Assembly: GCF_015712165.1 (NCBI RefSeq)
Contig: NZ_JADPZX010000003.1
Span: 372,001-436,000, forward strand
DNA: 64,000 nucleotides
Reading direction: 5' to 3'
DNA from: Streptomyces spinoverrucosus
Lineage (GTDB): Bacteria > Actinomycetota > Actinomycetes > Streptomycetales > Streptomycetaceae
This document shows positions 7,953 to 15,458 of the stretch, one piece after another. Under the pieces are notes generated by a model. The model worked only from the letters and a program-made list of their open reading frames with translations, did no database searches and was not told where the DNA came from. A program made the position numbers and the translations under genes. The stretch's first letter is position 1. The number at the start of each line of letters is the position of its first letter.

Positions 7953-9473
7953 TCAGGCGAGGTTGATCCAGGTGGTCTTGAGTGCCGTGTACGCGTCCAG
8001 CGCGTGCAGGGACTTGTCGCGGCCCGCGCCCGTCGCCTTGAAGCCGCCGAAGGGCGTGATGACGTCACTGGCGTCGAAGGTGTTGATCCAGACGGTGCCC
8101 GCGCGCAGCCGCCGGGCCGTGCGATGGGCCATCGTCACGTCCCGTGTCCAGACGGAGGCGACAAGCCCGAAGTCGGTCTGGTTCGCGATCCGTACGCCCT
8201 CGTCGACGTCACCGTCGTACGACACCACGGCGAGGACCGGACCGAAGATCTCCTCCTGACCGACCACGGAGGTGTTGTCGACCCCGTCGAGCACCGTGGG
8301 CGCGACGAAACTGCCGCCGGTCTCGGTGAGGGTCCGGCCACCGCCCATCAGCACCCTCGCCCCGTCCCGCGTGCCGCGCTCGACGTAGCCGAGGACCTTG
8401 GTGAGTTGGGCCTCGTCGACGATCGGACCCATCACGGTGGCCGGGTCGAGCGGGTCGCCGACGCGGAAGGTGTCGGCGGTGATCCGGCGTACGGCGTCGA
8501 GCAGTTCGCCCTTGACGGACTCGTGCACAACGACCCTCGATCCCGCGTTGCAGGTCTGTCCGGCGTTGTAGAAGATGCCCCACGCCACGGCCGAGGCGGC
8601 GGCCTCGATGTCGGCGTCGGCGAGGACCAGCTGCGGCGACTTGCCGCCGGCCTCGACAGCGACCTGCTTCCCGTTGGACTCGCCGGCGTACACCTGGAAG
8701 AGACGGGCCACCTCCGCCGAGCCGGTGAAGGCGATCTTGTCGACGTCGGGGTGCCGCCCGAGCGCCTGCCCGGCGATCTCGCCCCGGCCGGGGACGACGT
8801 TGAGGACGCCGTCGGGCAGCCCCGCCTCGGTGGCGAGCGCGGCCAGCCGCAGTGCGGCGAGCGAGGTCTGTTCGGCGGGCTTCAGCACGACGCTGTTACC
8901 GGTGGCGAGCGCCGGGCCCAGCTTCCAACTCGCGATCAGCAGGGCGTAGTTCCACGGCACGACCGCGCCGACGACTCCGAGCGGCTCGCGGGTGATCAAC
9001 GCGAGCGCGTCGCCCGGCGTGGGCGCGATCTCGTCGTACGTCTTGTCGACGGCCTCCGCGTACCAGGCGATCGTCTCGGCGGTCTTGGCCACGTCGACGC
9101 GCAGCGACTCGGTGATGGGCTTGCCCATCTCCAGCGTGTCGAGCAGCGCCAGCTCCTCGGCGTTCGCACGGATCAGCTCCGCCCAGCGCAGCAGAATCCG
9201 CTTGCGCTCCTTGGGCGCGAGATCACGCCAGCGGCCGTCCTCGAAGGCGGTACGCGCCGACCGTACGGCCCGGTCGACGTCCCCGGCGGACGACGCCCGC
9301 ACCTCGCACAGCACTGAGCCGTCGCGCGGCGAGACGCTCGGGAAGGTGTCGCCGGAGGTGGCGTCGGTGAAGGTGCCGTCGATGAACGGGCGGGTCTCGA
9401 AGGCGAGTTTGTCCGCCGCGGCACGCCACTCGTCGTAGGAGCGGCTCAACAGTTCCTCGATGGTGTACGTCAC
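7953..9473 (-). CDS. Aldehyde dehydrogenase (PuuC/GabD-like, NAD(P)-dependent)
   Basis: A 506-residue ALDH-superfamily enzyme of full length. Visible motifs are the oxyanion-hole VVPWNYALLIASWKLGPALA near 170, the cofactor motif FTGSAEVARLF near 245, the general base in VEAGGKSPQLV near 270, and the catalytic cysteine in NAGQTCNAGSR near 304. The C-terminal PFGGFKATGAGRD is also intact. It oxidises an aldehyde to the acid; the closest-looking relatives act on gamma-glutamylaminobutyraldehyde-type substrates, but the operon argues for an intermediate of the enolase-superfamily step upstream. It starts with GTG at 9473, overlapping the previous stop by four bases. Confidence 0.92.
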   Translation of the reverse strand: MTYTIEELLSRSYDEWRAAADKLAFETRPFIDGTFTDATSGDTFPSVSPRDGSVLCEVRASSAGDVDRAVRSARTAFEDGRWRDLAPKERKRILLRWAELIRANAEELALLDTLEMGKPITESLRVDVAKTAETIAWYAEAVDKTYDEIAPTPGDALALITREPLGVVGAVVPWNYALLIASWKLGPALATGNSVVLKPAEQTSLAALRLAALATEAGLPDGVLNVVPGRGEIAGQALGRHPDVDKIAFTGSAEVARLFQVYAGESNGKQVAVEAGGKSPQLVLADADIEAAASAVAWGIFYNAGQTCNAGSRVVVHESVKGELLDAVRRITADTFRVGDPLDPATVMGPIVDEAQLTKVLGYVERGTRDGARVLMGGGRTLTETGGSFVAPTVLDGVDNTSVVGQEEIFGPVLAVVSYDGDVDEGVRIANQTDFGLVASVWTRDVTMAHRTARRLRAGTVWINTFDASDVITPFGGFKATGAGRDKSLHALDAYTALKTTWINLA

Positions 9474-10582
9474 TTGATCCTCCAGCGTTCGATCGCGTCC
9501 TCGTCCAGCTCGACGCCGAGCCCGGGCCGGTCCGGCACTTCGAGACAGCCGTCGGCGTCGACCCGCACCGGCTCGGCGAGCATGAAGTCGCGGCGCTCGG
9601 GAGTCCAGCCGGGCGGATCGTAGGGGAACTCGAAGTAGGGTCCGCCGCCGACGCCCGCCGCGACATGCAGGTTGGCGAGCACGCCGATGCCGTTCGTCCA
9701 GCTGTGCGGGGTGAACTGACGGTGCTTCAGCTGGGCCAGTTCGGCGAGTGTGCGGGCCCGGTGCATGCCGATCGCGAGCACCACGTCCATCTGGTAGATG
9801 TCGAGCGCGTCCTCTTCGAGGTAGCGCAGCAGCTCGGTGAGGGAGGGGTGCATCTCGCCGGCCGCGATGCGCACACCGGGGTTCTCGGCACGCAGCCGCT
9901 TGAAGCCGTCCAGGTCGGCGTACGGCAGCGGCTCCTCGACCCAGAACACGTCCAGCTCGGCGAGCCGGGCGATGATCGCGCGGGTCTTGGCGAGGTCGGA
10001 GGCGTTGGCGGTGTCGCCCGCCATGCGCCAGGACTGGTTGAGATCGACCATGATCTGAAAGTCGTCCCCCAGCTCCGCGCGCACGGCCCGCACGGCGGCG
10101 ACCCCCTCGTCGACCCGGTCCCGGTCGATACGGATCTTCAGCGCCCGGAAACCGGCCTCGCGCACCTTCAGCGCCGTAGCCACCCGCTCCTCGGGGGACT
10201 TCAGCTCACCGGAGGAGGCGTAGGCGGGCAGCTTCTTCGCCGCGTTGCCGAACAGTTCGGCGACCGGGCGGCCGTGCACCTGGCCGATGACGTCCCACAG
10301 GGCCGCCTCCAGGGGCCAGTAGCGGGCGCCGTGGAAGTTGGCGGTCTCGATCGCCTTCACATGCCGGGTGATCGCAAGTGGGTCCTCGCCGACGAACAGG
10401 TGTTTGTAGGTCTCGAAGCCGTCCATGAGGTCGCCGGAGCCGATGCCGGTGATCCCCTCGTCGGTGTGGACACGCACGATCGTCGCGTCGAAGTGGCGGC
10501 GCGGCTCGGGATCCCAGGCGGCCCGGAACGGCGGGTCGAGCTCCAGGCGGAGGCGGTCCAGCGTGATGTCGGTGATCTTCAT
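9470..10582 (-). CDS. Mandelate racemase / muconate lactonizing enzyme family protein
   Basis: A 370-residue enolase-superfamily enzyme. Metal ligands are visible in MVDLNQS (near 210), WVEEPLP (near 248) and AAGEMHP (near 275). The mandelate-racemase-type catalytic residues are the lysine/arginine pair in ALKIRIDRD, an aspartate in IYQMDVV and a histidine in FTPHSWTNG. It would abstract the alpha proton of a carboxylate, typically dehydrating or racemising an acid sugar. It is coupled by ATGA to the upstream fae-like gene and by GTGA to the downstream aldehyde dehydrogenase. The substrate cannot be assigned without comparison to characterised aldonate dehydratases. Confidence 0.9.
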   Translation of the reverse strand: MKITDITLDRLRLELDPPFRAAWDPEPRRHFDATIVRVHTDEGITGIGSGDLMDGFETYKHLFVGEDPLAITRHVKAIETANFHGARYWPLEAALWDVIGQVHGRPVAELFGNAAKKLPAYASSGELKSPEERVATALKVREAGFRALKIRIDRDRVDEGVAAVRAVRAELGDDFQIMVDLNQSWRMAGDTANASDLAKTRAIIARLAELDVFWVEEPLPYADLDGFKRLRAENPGVRIAAGEMHPSLTELLRYLEEDALDIYQMDVVLAIGMHRARTLAELAQLKHRQFTPHSWTNGIGVLANLHVAAGVGGGPYFEFPYDPPGWTPERRDFMLAEPVRVDADGCLEVPDRPGLGVELDEDAIERWRIK

Positions 10583-11118
10583 CGGGCGAGTACCTCGGCG
10601 GTGGGCGTGTAGAAGGGATTCGCCGGTCCGTGCTCGGCCGCCGCCAGCACGTCCTGGACGGTGGGTGTGGCCGTGACGGCGGCCCGGACCGCGCCGTAGG
10701 CGGCGGCGCGCTGGTTGCGGAAGGAGGCGTCGAGGTCGTCGACCGCCGGGTCGACCCACACAGCGGCGATGATCAGCACGTCGTCGGCCTCCGCGGCGGG
10801 GACGAGGCCGTCCGAGACGGCGTCCGCGACCCCCTGCGCCAGGCCCGCCTGCGCGGAACCCCAAGTGGCACGCTGGTGCAGCTCGCCTTCCGCCGCCGCC
10901 TTGTTCACGAACAGCGTCAGCGGCCGCACCGGCACCGAGGGCCGCAGGACCGTCATGAACGGCACGTGCCCGGCGCTCGGCGTGGCCAGCGCGGTCGCCC
11001 AGGCCGTCTCGACCGGACCGCCCTTGCGGCCGATCACGACGTTGGTGTGCGCGGCGTTGGCGCCCGCACCGACGAAGGATTCGCCGATGAGCGCGGCCGG
11101 GGCAAAGGGGGAGGGCAT
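10579..11118 (-). CDS. Formaldehyde-activating enzyme (Fae) family protein
   Basis: A 179-residue protein with the clear signature of Fae: IGESFVGAGANAAHTNVVIG near residues 10-29, followed by GGPVETAWATALATPSAGHV and PLTLFVNKA. In methylotrophs Fae condenses formaldehyde with tetrahydromethanopterin, and the histidine of the NAAH motif is the catalytic residue; it is present here. Streptomycetes are not known to make that cofactor, so this copy probably acts on another carbonyl or carrier. It is the first gene of the leftward operon; the ATG at 11118 has AGGAG at a good distance. An upstream ATG would add 14 residues of unlikely sequence. Confidence 0.87.
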   Translation of the reverse strand: MPSPFAPAALIGESFVGAGANAAHTNVVIGRKGGPVETAWATALATPSAGHVPFMTVLRPSVPVRPLTLFVNKAAAEGELHQRATWGSAQAGLAQGVADAVSDGLVPAAEADDVLIIAAVWVDPAVDDLDASFRNQRAAAYGAVRAAVTATPTVQDVLAAAEHGPANPFYTPTAEVLAR

Positions 11119-11273
11119 CGCGGCTCCTGGACCTCGGGAAGCGGGATTCAACGGGTGCACGCACGGTGTGCAGGGGATGAACCTCGCAATCGGCGCAGTT
11201 CATCCGGCCCGATGCGGCGAATCTAGGTCGGCGGCCACCCCCTCGCAAGGCGCCGAGGGGAATCGAAACGCCG

Positions 11274-11290
11274 GTTGCTCTCCTGACAAC
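11274..11290. promoter_or_regulatory. Candidate IclR operator, copy 1
   Basis: Read on the minus strand this is GTTGTCAGGAGAGCAAC, an interrupted palindrome with GTTG and CAAC ends. It matches 14 of 17 positions with the motif at 12138-12154. It lies between the divergent Fae operon and the IclR gene, where an autoregulatory operator is expected. Confidence 0.55.
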
Positions 11291-11335
11291 TCCATGCCTG
11301 ACCTGGGGGTTCCTCCACCTCCGGCCATGCCTACG

Positions 11336-12118
11336 ATGGCGCCCGTGACGGACGACTCCACACCCCCTCGCGGTCATGGGCTGCGGCGTGACATCGACCT
11401 GCTGGAGGCGCTCGCCTCGGACGAGGCGCAGCACGCGGGAGGCCTCGGCGTGGTACGCCTGGCACAGCTGGTGGGCCGCGAGAAGACCCAGGTCTCGCGG
11501 GCCCTGAAGGCCCTCTCGGTCGAGGGGATCGTGGAACGCGACCCGGACACGCTGGAGTACCGGCTGGGCTGGCGGCTGTTCTCCCTGGTGGCCCGCACCT
11601 CACAGAGCCGCCTGGTACGGGTCGCCGAGCCGGTCATGCACGCGCTGTCGGCCGACGTGGAGGAGACCAGCCACCTGTGCGTGCTCAGCGACCGCGACGT
11701 CCTCACCCTGCTGTCGGTCTCCGGGCACTCCTTCCGCGTCCACGGCTGGGAGGGGCGCGGGGTGCCCGCCTGGCAGACCTCGGCCGGCCGGGTCCTGCTG
11801 GCCGACGCCACACCCGACGAGCTGTACGTCCGCTTCGGCACCACCGGCGAGATGCCCGTGCAGGAACTGTGGGCGCTGATCCAGGAGGCGAAGCGGCTGG
11901 GCTACGCCCGGGTCAGCGAAGAGTTCGAGGCCGGGCTGGTCGGTGTGTCGGCGCCCGTGCGTGACTTCCGGGGGCGGGTGGTCGCCGCCCTCAACATCTC
12001 CGCGCCCAAGTCCCGGCTCGGCGACCGCCTGGAGGTGGCGGGACGTACGACGGCCAGGGCGGCGCTGCGCGTGTCGACGCTGCTGGGATGGGAGCCCCGG
12101 CGGACCCGGACGCCCTGA
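11336..12118 (+). CDS. IclR-family transcriptional regulator
   Basis: A regulator of about 260 residues with an N-terminal winged helix (DIDLLEALASDE, then LAQLVGREKTQVSRALKAL) and a C-terminal effector domain (LCVLSDRDVLTLLSV, WQTSAGRVLLA, and ISAPKSRLGDRL near the end). IclR proteins usually bind a small carboxylate and control adjacent catabolic genes. It is divergent from the Fae-to-alcohol-dehydrogenase operon and upstream of a second aldehyde dehydrogenase. The start is uncertain: ATGs at 11294, 11327 and 11336 and a GTG at 11345 are in frame and none has a clear Shine-Dalgarno, so the message may be leaderless. Confidence 0.85.
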   Translation: MAPVTDDSTPPRGHGLRRDIDLLEALASDEAQHAGGLGVVRLAQLVGREKTQVSRALKALSVEGIVERDPDTLEYRLGWRLFSLVARTSQSRLVRVAEPVMHALSADVEETSHLCVLSDRDVLTLLSVSGHSFRVHGWEGRGVPAWQTSAGRVLLADATPDELYVRFGTTGEMPVQELWALIQEAKRLGYARVSEEFEAGLVGVSAPVRDFRGRVVAALNISAPKSRLGDRLEVAGRTTARAALRVSTLLGWEPRRTRTP

Positions 12119-12137
12119 CCGCCGCGGTGATCGCCGA

Positions 12138-12154
12138 GTTGCCCTGAGAGCAAC
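12138..12154. promoter_or_regulatory. Candidate IclR operator, copy 2
   Basis: GTTGCCCTGAGAGCAAC is an interrupted palindrome with GTTGC and GCAAC ends, about 105 bases before the aldehyde dehydrogenase start. It shares 14 of 17 positions with the reverse complement of 11274-11290. A further GTTGC follows at about 12160. It suggests that the same regulator controls the downstream ALDH and MFS genes. Confidence 0.55.
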
Positions 12155-12259
12155 CCCCGTTGCGATCCGGGGAAGTGGCCTTGTCGGTCGTGGGACGCGC
12201 TCGTAAATTCGCCGCGCACCGGACAAGCCACCGTCCGGGAACGGAGAAAAGAGCAGCTC

Positions 12260-13735
12260 ATGAACCTCGTCGGCATCGACACCCTCGCCAAGGCCCCGCT
12301 CGCCGACGGCGATGTGTTCATCGGCGGCCGCTGGCTCACGGCCGCCGACGGACGCACCTACCCCGTGGCCGATCCGGCCACCGCGACCCTGGTCCGTGAG
12401 GTGTCCGCGGCGGGTCCGGACGACGCCCGCGCGGCGCTCGACGCGGCCCACTCGGCGGCCGCCGGCTGGCGCGCCACCCCGCCCCGCCGTCGCTCGGAGA
12501 TCCTGCACGAGGCGTTCCGGCTGATGATCGAGCACACCGACACCCTCGCCCGTCTCATCGTGCTGGAGAACGGCAAGGCCTACCGCGACGCGGCGGCGGA
12601 GGTCGGCTACGCGGCCGAGTTCTTCCGCTGGTTCGCCGAGGAGGCCGTACGCGTCGGCTCCGCCTTCGGTGACGCGCCCGGCGGCGGCTTCCGCCACGTC
12701 GTACGCAAACACCCCGTCGGTGTCACCGCCTTCGTCACGCCCTGGAACTTCCCGGCCGCCATGGCCACCCGCAAGATCGCGCCCGCGCTGGCCGCCGGCT
12801 GCCCGGTGCTGCTCAAACCCGCCCCGGAGACCCCGCTCACCGCCCTCGCCGTGGCGGCGCTGCTCACCGAGGCCGGACTGCCCGACGGACTGCTGAACGT
12901 CCTGCCCACCGACCGCGCCCCCGAGGTCGTCTCGGCCTGGCTCGGCGACGAGCGGGTCCGCAAGTTCTCCTTCACCGGCTCCACGGCCACCGGTCGGCTG
13001 CTCCTGGAACAGGCCGCCGCGAACGTGGTCAACGTGACCATGGAGCTCGGCGGGAACGCGCCGTTCGTCGTCTGCGCGGACGCCGACGTCGACGCGGCCG
13101 TGCGCGGTGCGATGGACGCCAAGATGCGCGGCGGCGGCGAGGTCTGCATCGCCGCCAACCGGTTCTACGTGCACGCCTCGGTCGCCGACGAGTTCACCGA
13201 GAAGTTCGGCGCCGCCATGGCCGCCGTACGCACCGGACCCGGCCTGGCGGACGGCGTCACCCTCGGCCCGATGATCAACCGCGCGGCCGTCGACAAGATC
13301 CGCTCCCTCGTCGACGACGCACTCGCCCGCGGCGCCCGCGTCGCCGCACAGGGGACCGTTCCCGACGGCCCTGGCCACTTTCACCCGGCGACCGTCCTCA
13401 CCGGAGTCCCGGACGACGCCCGCATTCTGCACGAGGAGGTCTTCGGCCCCGTCGCGCCGGTGACCACCTTCACCGACGAGGACGAGATGCTGGCCCGCGC
13501 CAACGCCGCCGTCCACGGCCTGGCCTCGTACGTCTACTCCCGCGACGTCGCCCGTGCCCTGCGCATCGCCGAACGCCTGGAGGCCGGCATGGTCGGCCTG
13601 AACCGGGGTCTGCTCTCCGACCCCGCCGCGCCGTTCGGCGGCGTCAAGCAGTCCGGCCTCGGCCGGGAGGGCGGGCGCGAGGGCATCGAGGCGTTCTTGG
13701 AGACGCAGTACATCGCCCTCGACTGGCCTGCTTGA
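12260..13735 (+). CDS. NAD(P)-dependent aldehyde dehydrogenase (succinate-semialdehyde-dehydrogenase-like)
   Basis: A 491-residue ALDH-superfamily enzyme. Signature elements are FVTPWNFPAAMATRKIAPAL near 155, the cofactor loop FSFTGSTATGRLL near 235, the base glutamate in VTMELGGNAPF near 258, and the catalytic cysteine in GGGEVCIAANRFYVH near 292. It resembles succinate- or glutarate-semialdehyde dehydrogenases. The ATG at 12260 is preceded by a GGAG motif. It is followed 58 bases later by the MFS transporter, and a predicted IclR site lies upstream. Together these suggest uptake and oxidation of the same substrate class handled by the divergent operon. Confidence 0.9.
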   Translation: MNLVGIDTLAKAPLADGDVFIGGRWLTAADGRTYPVADPATATLVREVSAAGPDDARAALDAAHSAAAGWRATPPRRRSEILHEAFRLMIEHTDTLARLIVLENGKAYRDAAAEVGYAAEFFRWFAEEAVRVGSAFGDAPGGGFRHVVRKHPVGVTAFVTPWNFPAAMATRKIAPALAAGCPVLLKPAPETPLTALAVAALLTEAGLPDGLLNVLPTDRAPEVVSAWLGDERVRKFSFTGSTATGRLLLEQAAANVVNVTMELGGNAPFVVCADADVDAAVRGAMDAKMRGGGEVCIAANRFYVHASVADEFTEKFGAAMAAVRTGPGLADGVTLGPMINRAAVDKIRSLVDDALARGARVAAQGTVPDGPGHFHPATVLTGVPDDARILHEEVFGPVAPVTTFTDEDEMLARANAAVHGLASYVYSRDVARALRIAERLEAGMVGLNRGLLSDPAAPFGGVKQSGLGREGGREGIEAFLETQYIALDWPA

Positions 13736-13793
13736 TCCCCTTCACACGTCCCGCGCAAGCCCCTGCCCGGAGACAGAAAGACAAGGACCGCTC

Positions 13794-15266
13794 ATGGCAA
13801 TGACGCCTGCGACCGAGCACAATCAGCCCGCCACCCCGCCGACCTCCGCCACCACCGAGCGCGAGCGCCGCCGTCTGCACACCAAGCTGAAGTTCGCCAC
13901 GCAGATCGGGCAGGGCATCGACGGCTACATCATCGGCGGCATCGGCATGGCGATGGCCGCGCTCACCACCGACCTGCACCTGTCCACCCTCATGGAGGGC
14001 CTGGTCGGCGCCTCGCCGCTGATCGGTATCTTCATCGGCGGTCCGCTCTTCGGCCGGCTCGCCGACCGGTTCGGGCGGCGCCCGGTGTTCCTCGTCGACA
14101 TGATGATCTTCCTGATCGGTTCGATCCTGCAGTTCTTCGTCACCGACGGGCTGCAACTCTTCCTCATCCGCCTGCTGATGGGCGTCGCGATCGGCGGCGA
14201 GTACGCCATCGGCGCACCGCTGCTGTCGGAGTACGCGCCCCGGCACGGCCGCGGTCGGCTGCTGGCCAGCCTGGAGATCAGCTGGTACGTCGGCTACGCG
14301 CTGGCCACCGTCGTAGGTGCCCTGTTCGCCGACGTCGAGGGCGGCTGGCGCTGGTCCCTGGCCAGCAGCGCCGTCATCGCGGTGGTCTGCGTGTCCCTGC
14401 GCGGCGGCATCCCCGAGTCGGCGCGCTGGCTGCTGAGCAAGGGACGCCGCGAGGAGGCCGAGGCCCTGATCGACAAGTACGGCATCGAAGTCGACGTCAC
14501 GGCCGAACTGGACGAGCGCAGCCAGAGCCAACGCGAGGGATTCCGGGCCCTGTTCGGCCGCCGTCACCTGCGCAGCACGGTGTTCGCCAGCGTCTTCTGG
14601 GCCGCGCTGGTGCTGCCGTACTTCGCGATCGGCACCTTCTGGACCCAGGTCTTCGAGGCCCTGAACATGGGCGACAACGCGGTCGCGGCGCTGCTCGTCT
14701 ACTCCTTCACCGCCGTGGCCGGCGTGACGGTGGGCTGTCTGGTCGTCGACCGCATCGGCCGCCGCAGGCTGCTGATCCCGCCGTTCTGGATCACGGCCGG
14801 GTGCCTGGCACTGGTCGCCGTCTTCCCCACGTCCACGCCGGTCATCGTCTGCGGCTTCCTCTTCTTCATCTTCCTCAACGCCGCCTCCAGCGCGCTGACC
14901 GCGATCTATCCGCTGGAGGTCTTCCCGACCTCCCTGCGCACCACGGGCGTCGGCTTCGCGACCGCGATGAGCCGGGTCGGTGCCGCCATCGGCACCTTCC
15001 TGCTGCCGATGGGCCTCGACCGCTACGGGGCGCAGTTCGTCCTCCTCATCGGCGCCGGTGTACTCGCCCTCGGGGACTGGTGTCGCAGTTCCTGGCCCCG
15101 GAGACCACGAACCTGGACCTGGCGCGCGCCGCCCGCGCGGCCCGCGAGGACACCGCCTGACCGGGCCCTGGTGAAGGAGTCGTGTGCCCCCGGTCACCGG
15201 GGGCACATCCGACGGGCCCTCCGGGACGTCGATGCCATTCGATCGGTGCCGCGGCACCCTTGCTGA
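13794..15266 (+). CDS. MFS transporter (sugar porter type), C-terminus frameshifted
   Basis: A major-facilitator symporter with 12 predicted membrane helices. It shows the loop motif GRLADRFGRRPVFL after helix 2, RLLMGVAIGGEYAIGAPLL in helix 4 and the mid-loop PESARWLLSKGRREEAEAL. It probably imports the carbon source of the island. Near 15071-15078 one base appears to be missing: the expected ending LVSQFLAPETTNLDLARAAR with stop at 15160 continues in the next frame. In the present frame helix 12 is followed by an unrelated Arg/Pro-rich tail to 15266. This is either a late inactivating mutation or a sequencing error; the transport core is intact. Confidence 0.85.
   Translation: MAMTPATEHNQPATPPTSATTERERRRLHTKLKFATQIGQGIDGYIIGGIGMAMAALTTDLHLSTLMEGLVGASPLIGIFIGGPLFGRLADRFGRRPVFLVDMMIFLIGSILQFFVTDGLQLFLIRLLMGVAIGGEYAIGAPLLSEYAPRHGRGRLLASLEISWYVGYALATVVGALFADVEGGWRWSLASSAVIAVVCVSLRGGIPESARWLLSKGRREEAEALIDKYGIEVDVTAELDERSQSQREGFRALFGRRHLRSTVFASVFWAALVLPYFAIGTFWTQVFEALNMGDNAVAALLVYSFTAVAGVTVGCLVVDRIGRRRLLIPPFWITAGCLALVAVFPTSTPVIVCGFLFFIFLNAASSALTAIYPLEVFPTSLRTTGVGFATAMSRVGAAIGTFLLPMGLDRYGAQFVLLIGAGVLALGDWCRSSWPRRPRTWTWRAPPARPARTPPDRALVKESCAPGHRGHIRRALRDVDAIRSVPRHPC
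15184..15206. terminator. Strong hairpin after the MFS gene
   Basis: Perfect 10-base arms GTGCCCCCGG and CCGGGGGCAC around TCA begin 24 bases after the expected MFS stop at 15160. This supports 15160 as the ancestral end of the gene. No T tract follows. Confidence 0.7.
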
Positions 15267-15277
15267 CCCGCGCATTT

Positions 15278-15372
15278 TTGACAGGGCCTTGACAAATAAG
15301 CTCGATGCCGCCAGTGTGCAAATATCTCGCAGAGTTGCGCAATCTTCGATACGAACCACGCAATAACTCTGC
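15278..15372 (+). promoter_or_regulatory. Promoter region with inverted repeat before the secreted dehydrogenase
   Basis: Two TTGACA hexamers occur at 15278-15283 and 15289-15294 in AT-rich DNA. Downstream, GCAGAGTT (15329-15336) and AACTCTGC (15365-15372) form a perfect 8-base inverted repeat that encloses the small palindrome TTGCGCAA. This looks like a promoter with an operator for the operon starting at 15459. No -10 element could be assigned with confidence, and the regulator is not identified. Confidence 0.45.
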
Positions 15373-15458
15373 ACAAGAGCACCGCTGATCCATGCGGCAA
15401 GCGCGGCCGGCGCGCGCCTTGCCTGACTTCCCCCACCGTCAGGAAGGAAAGCTCTGTC

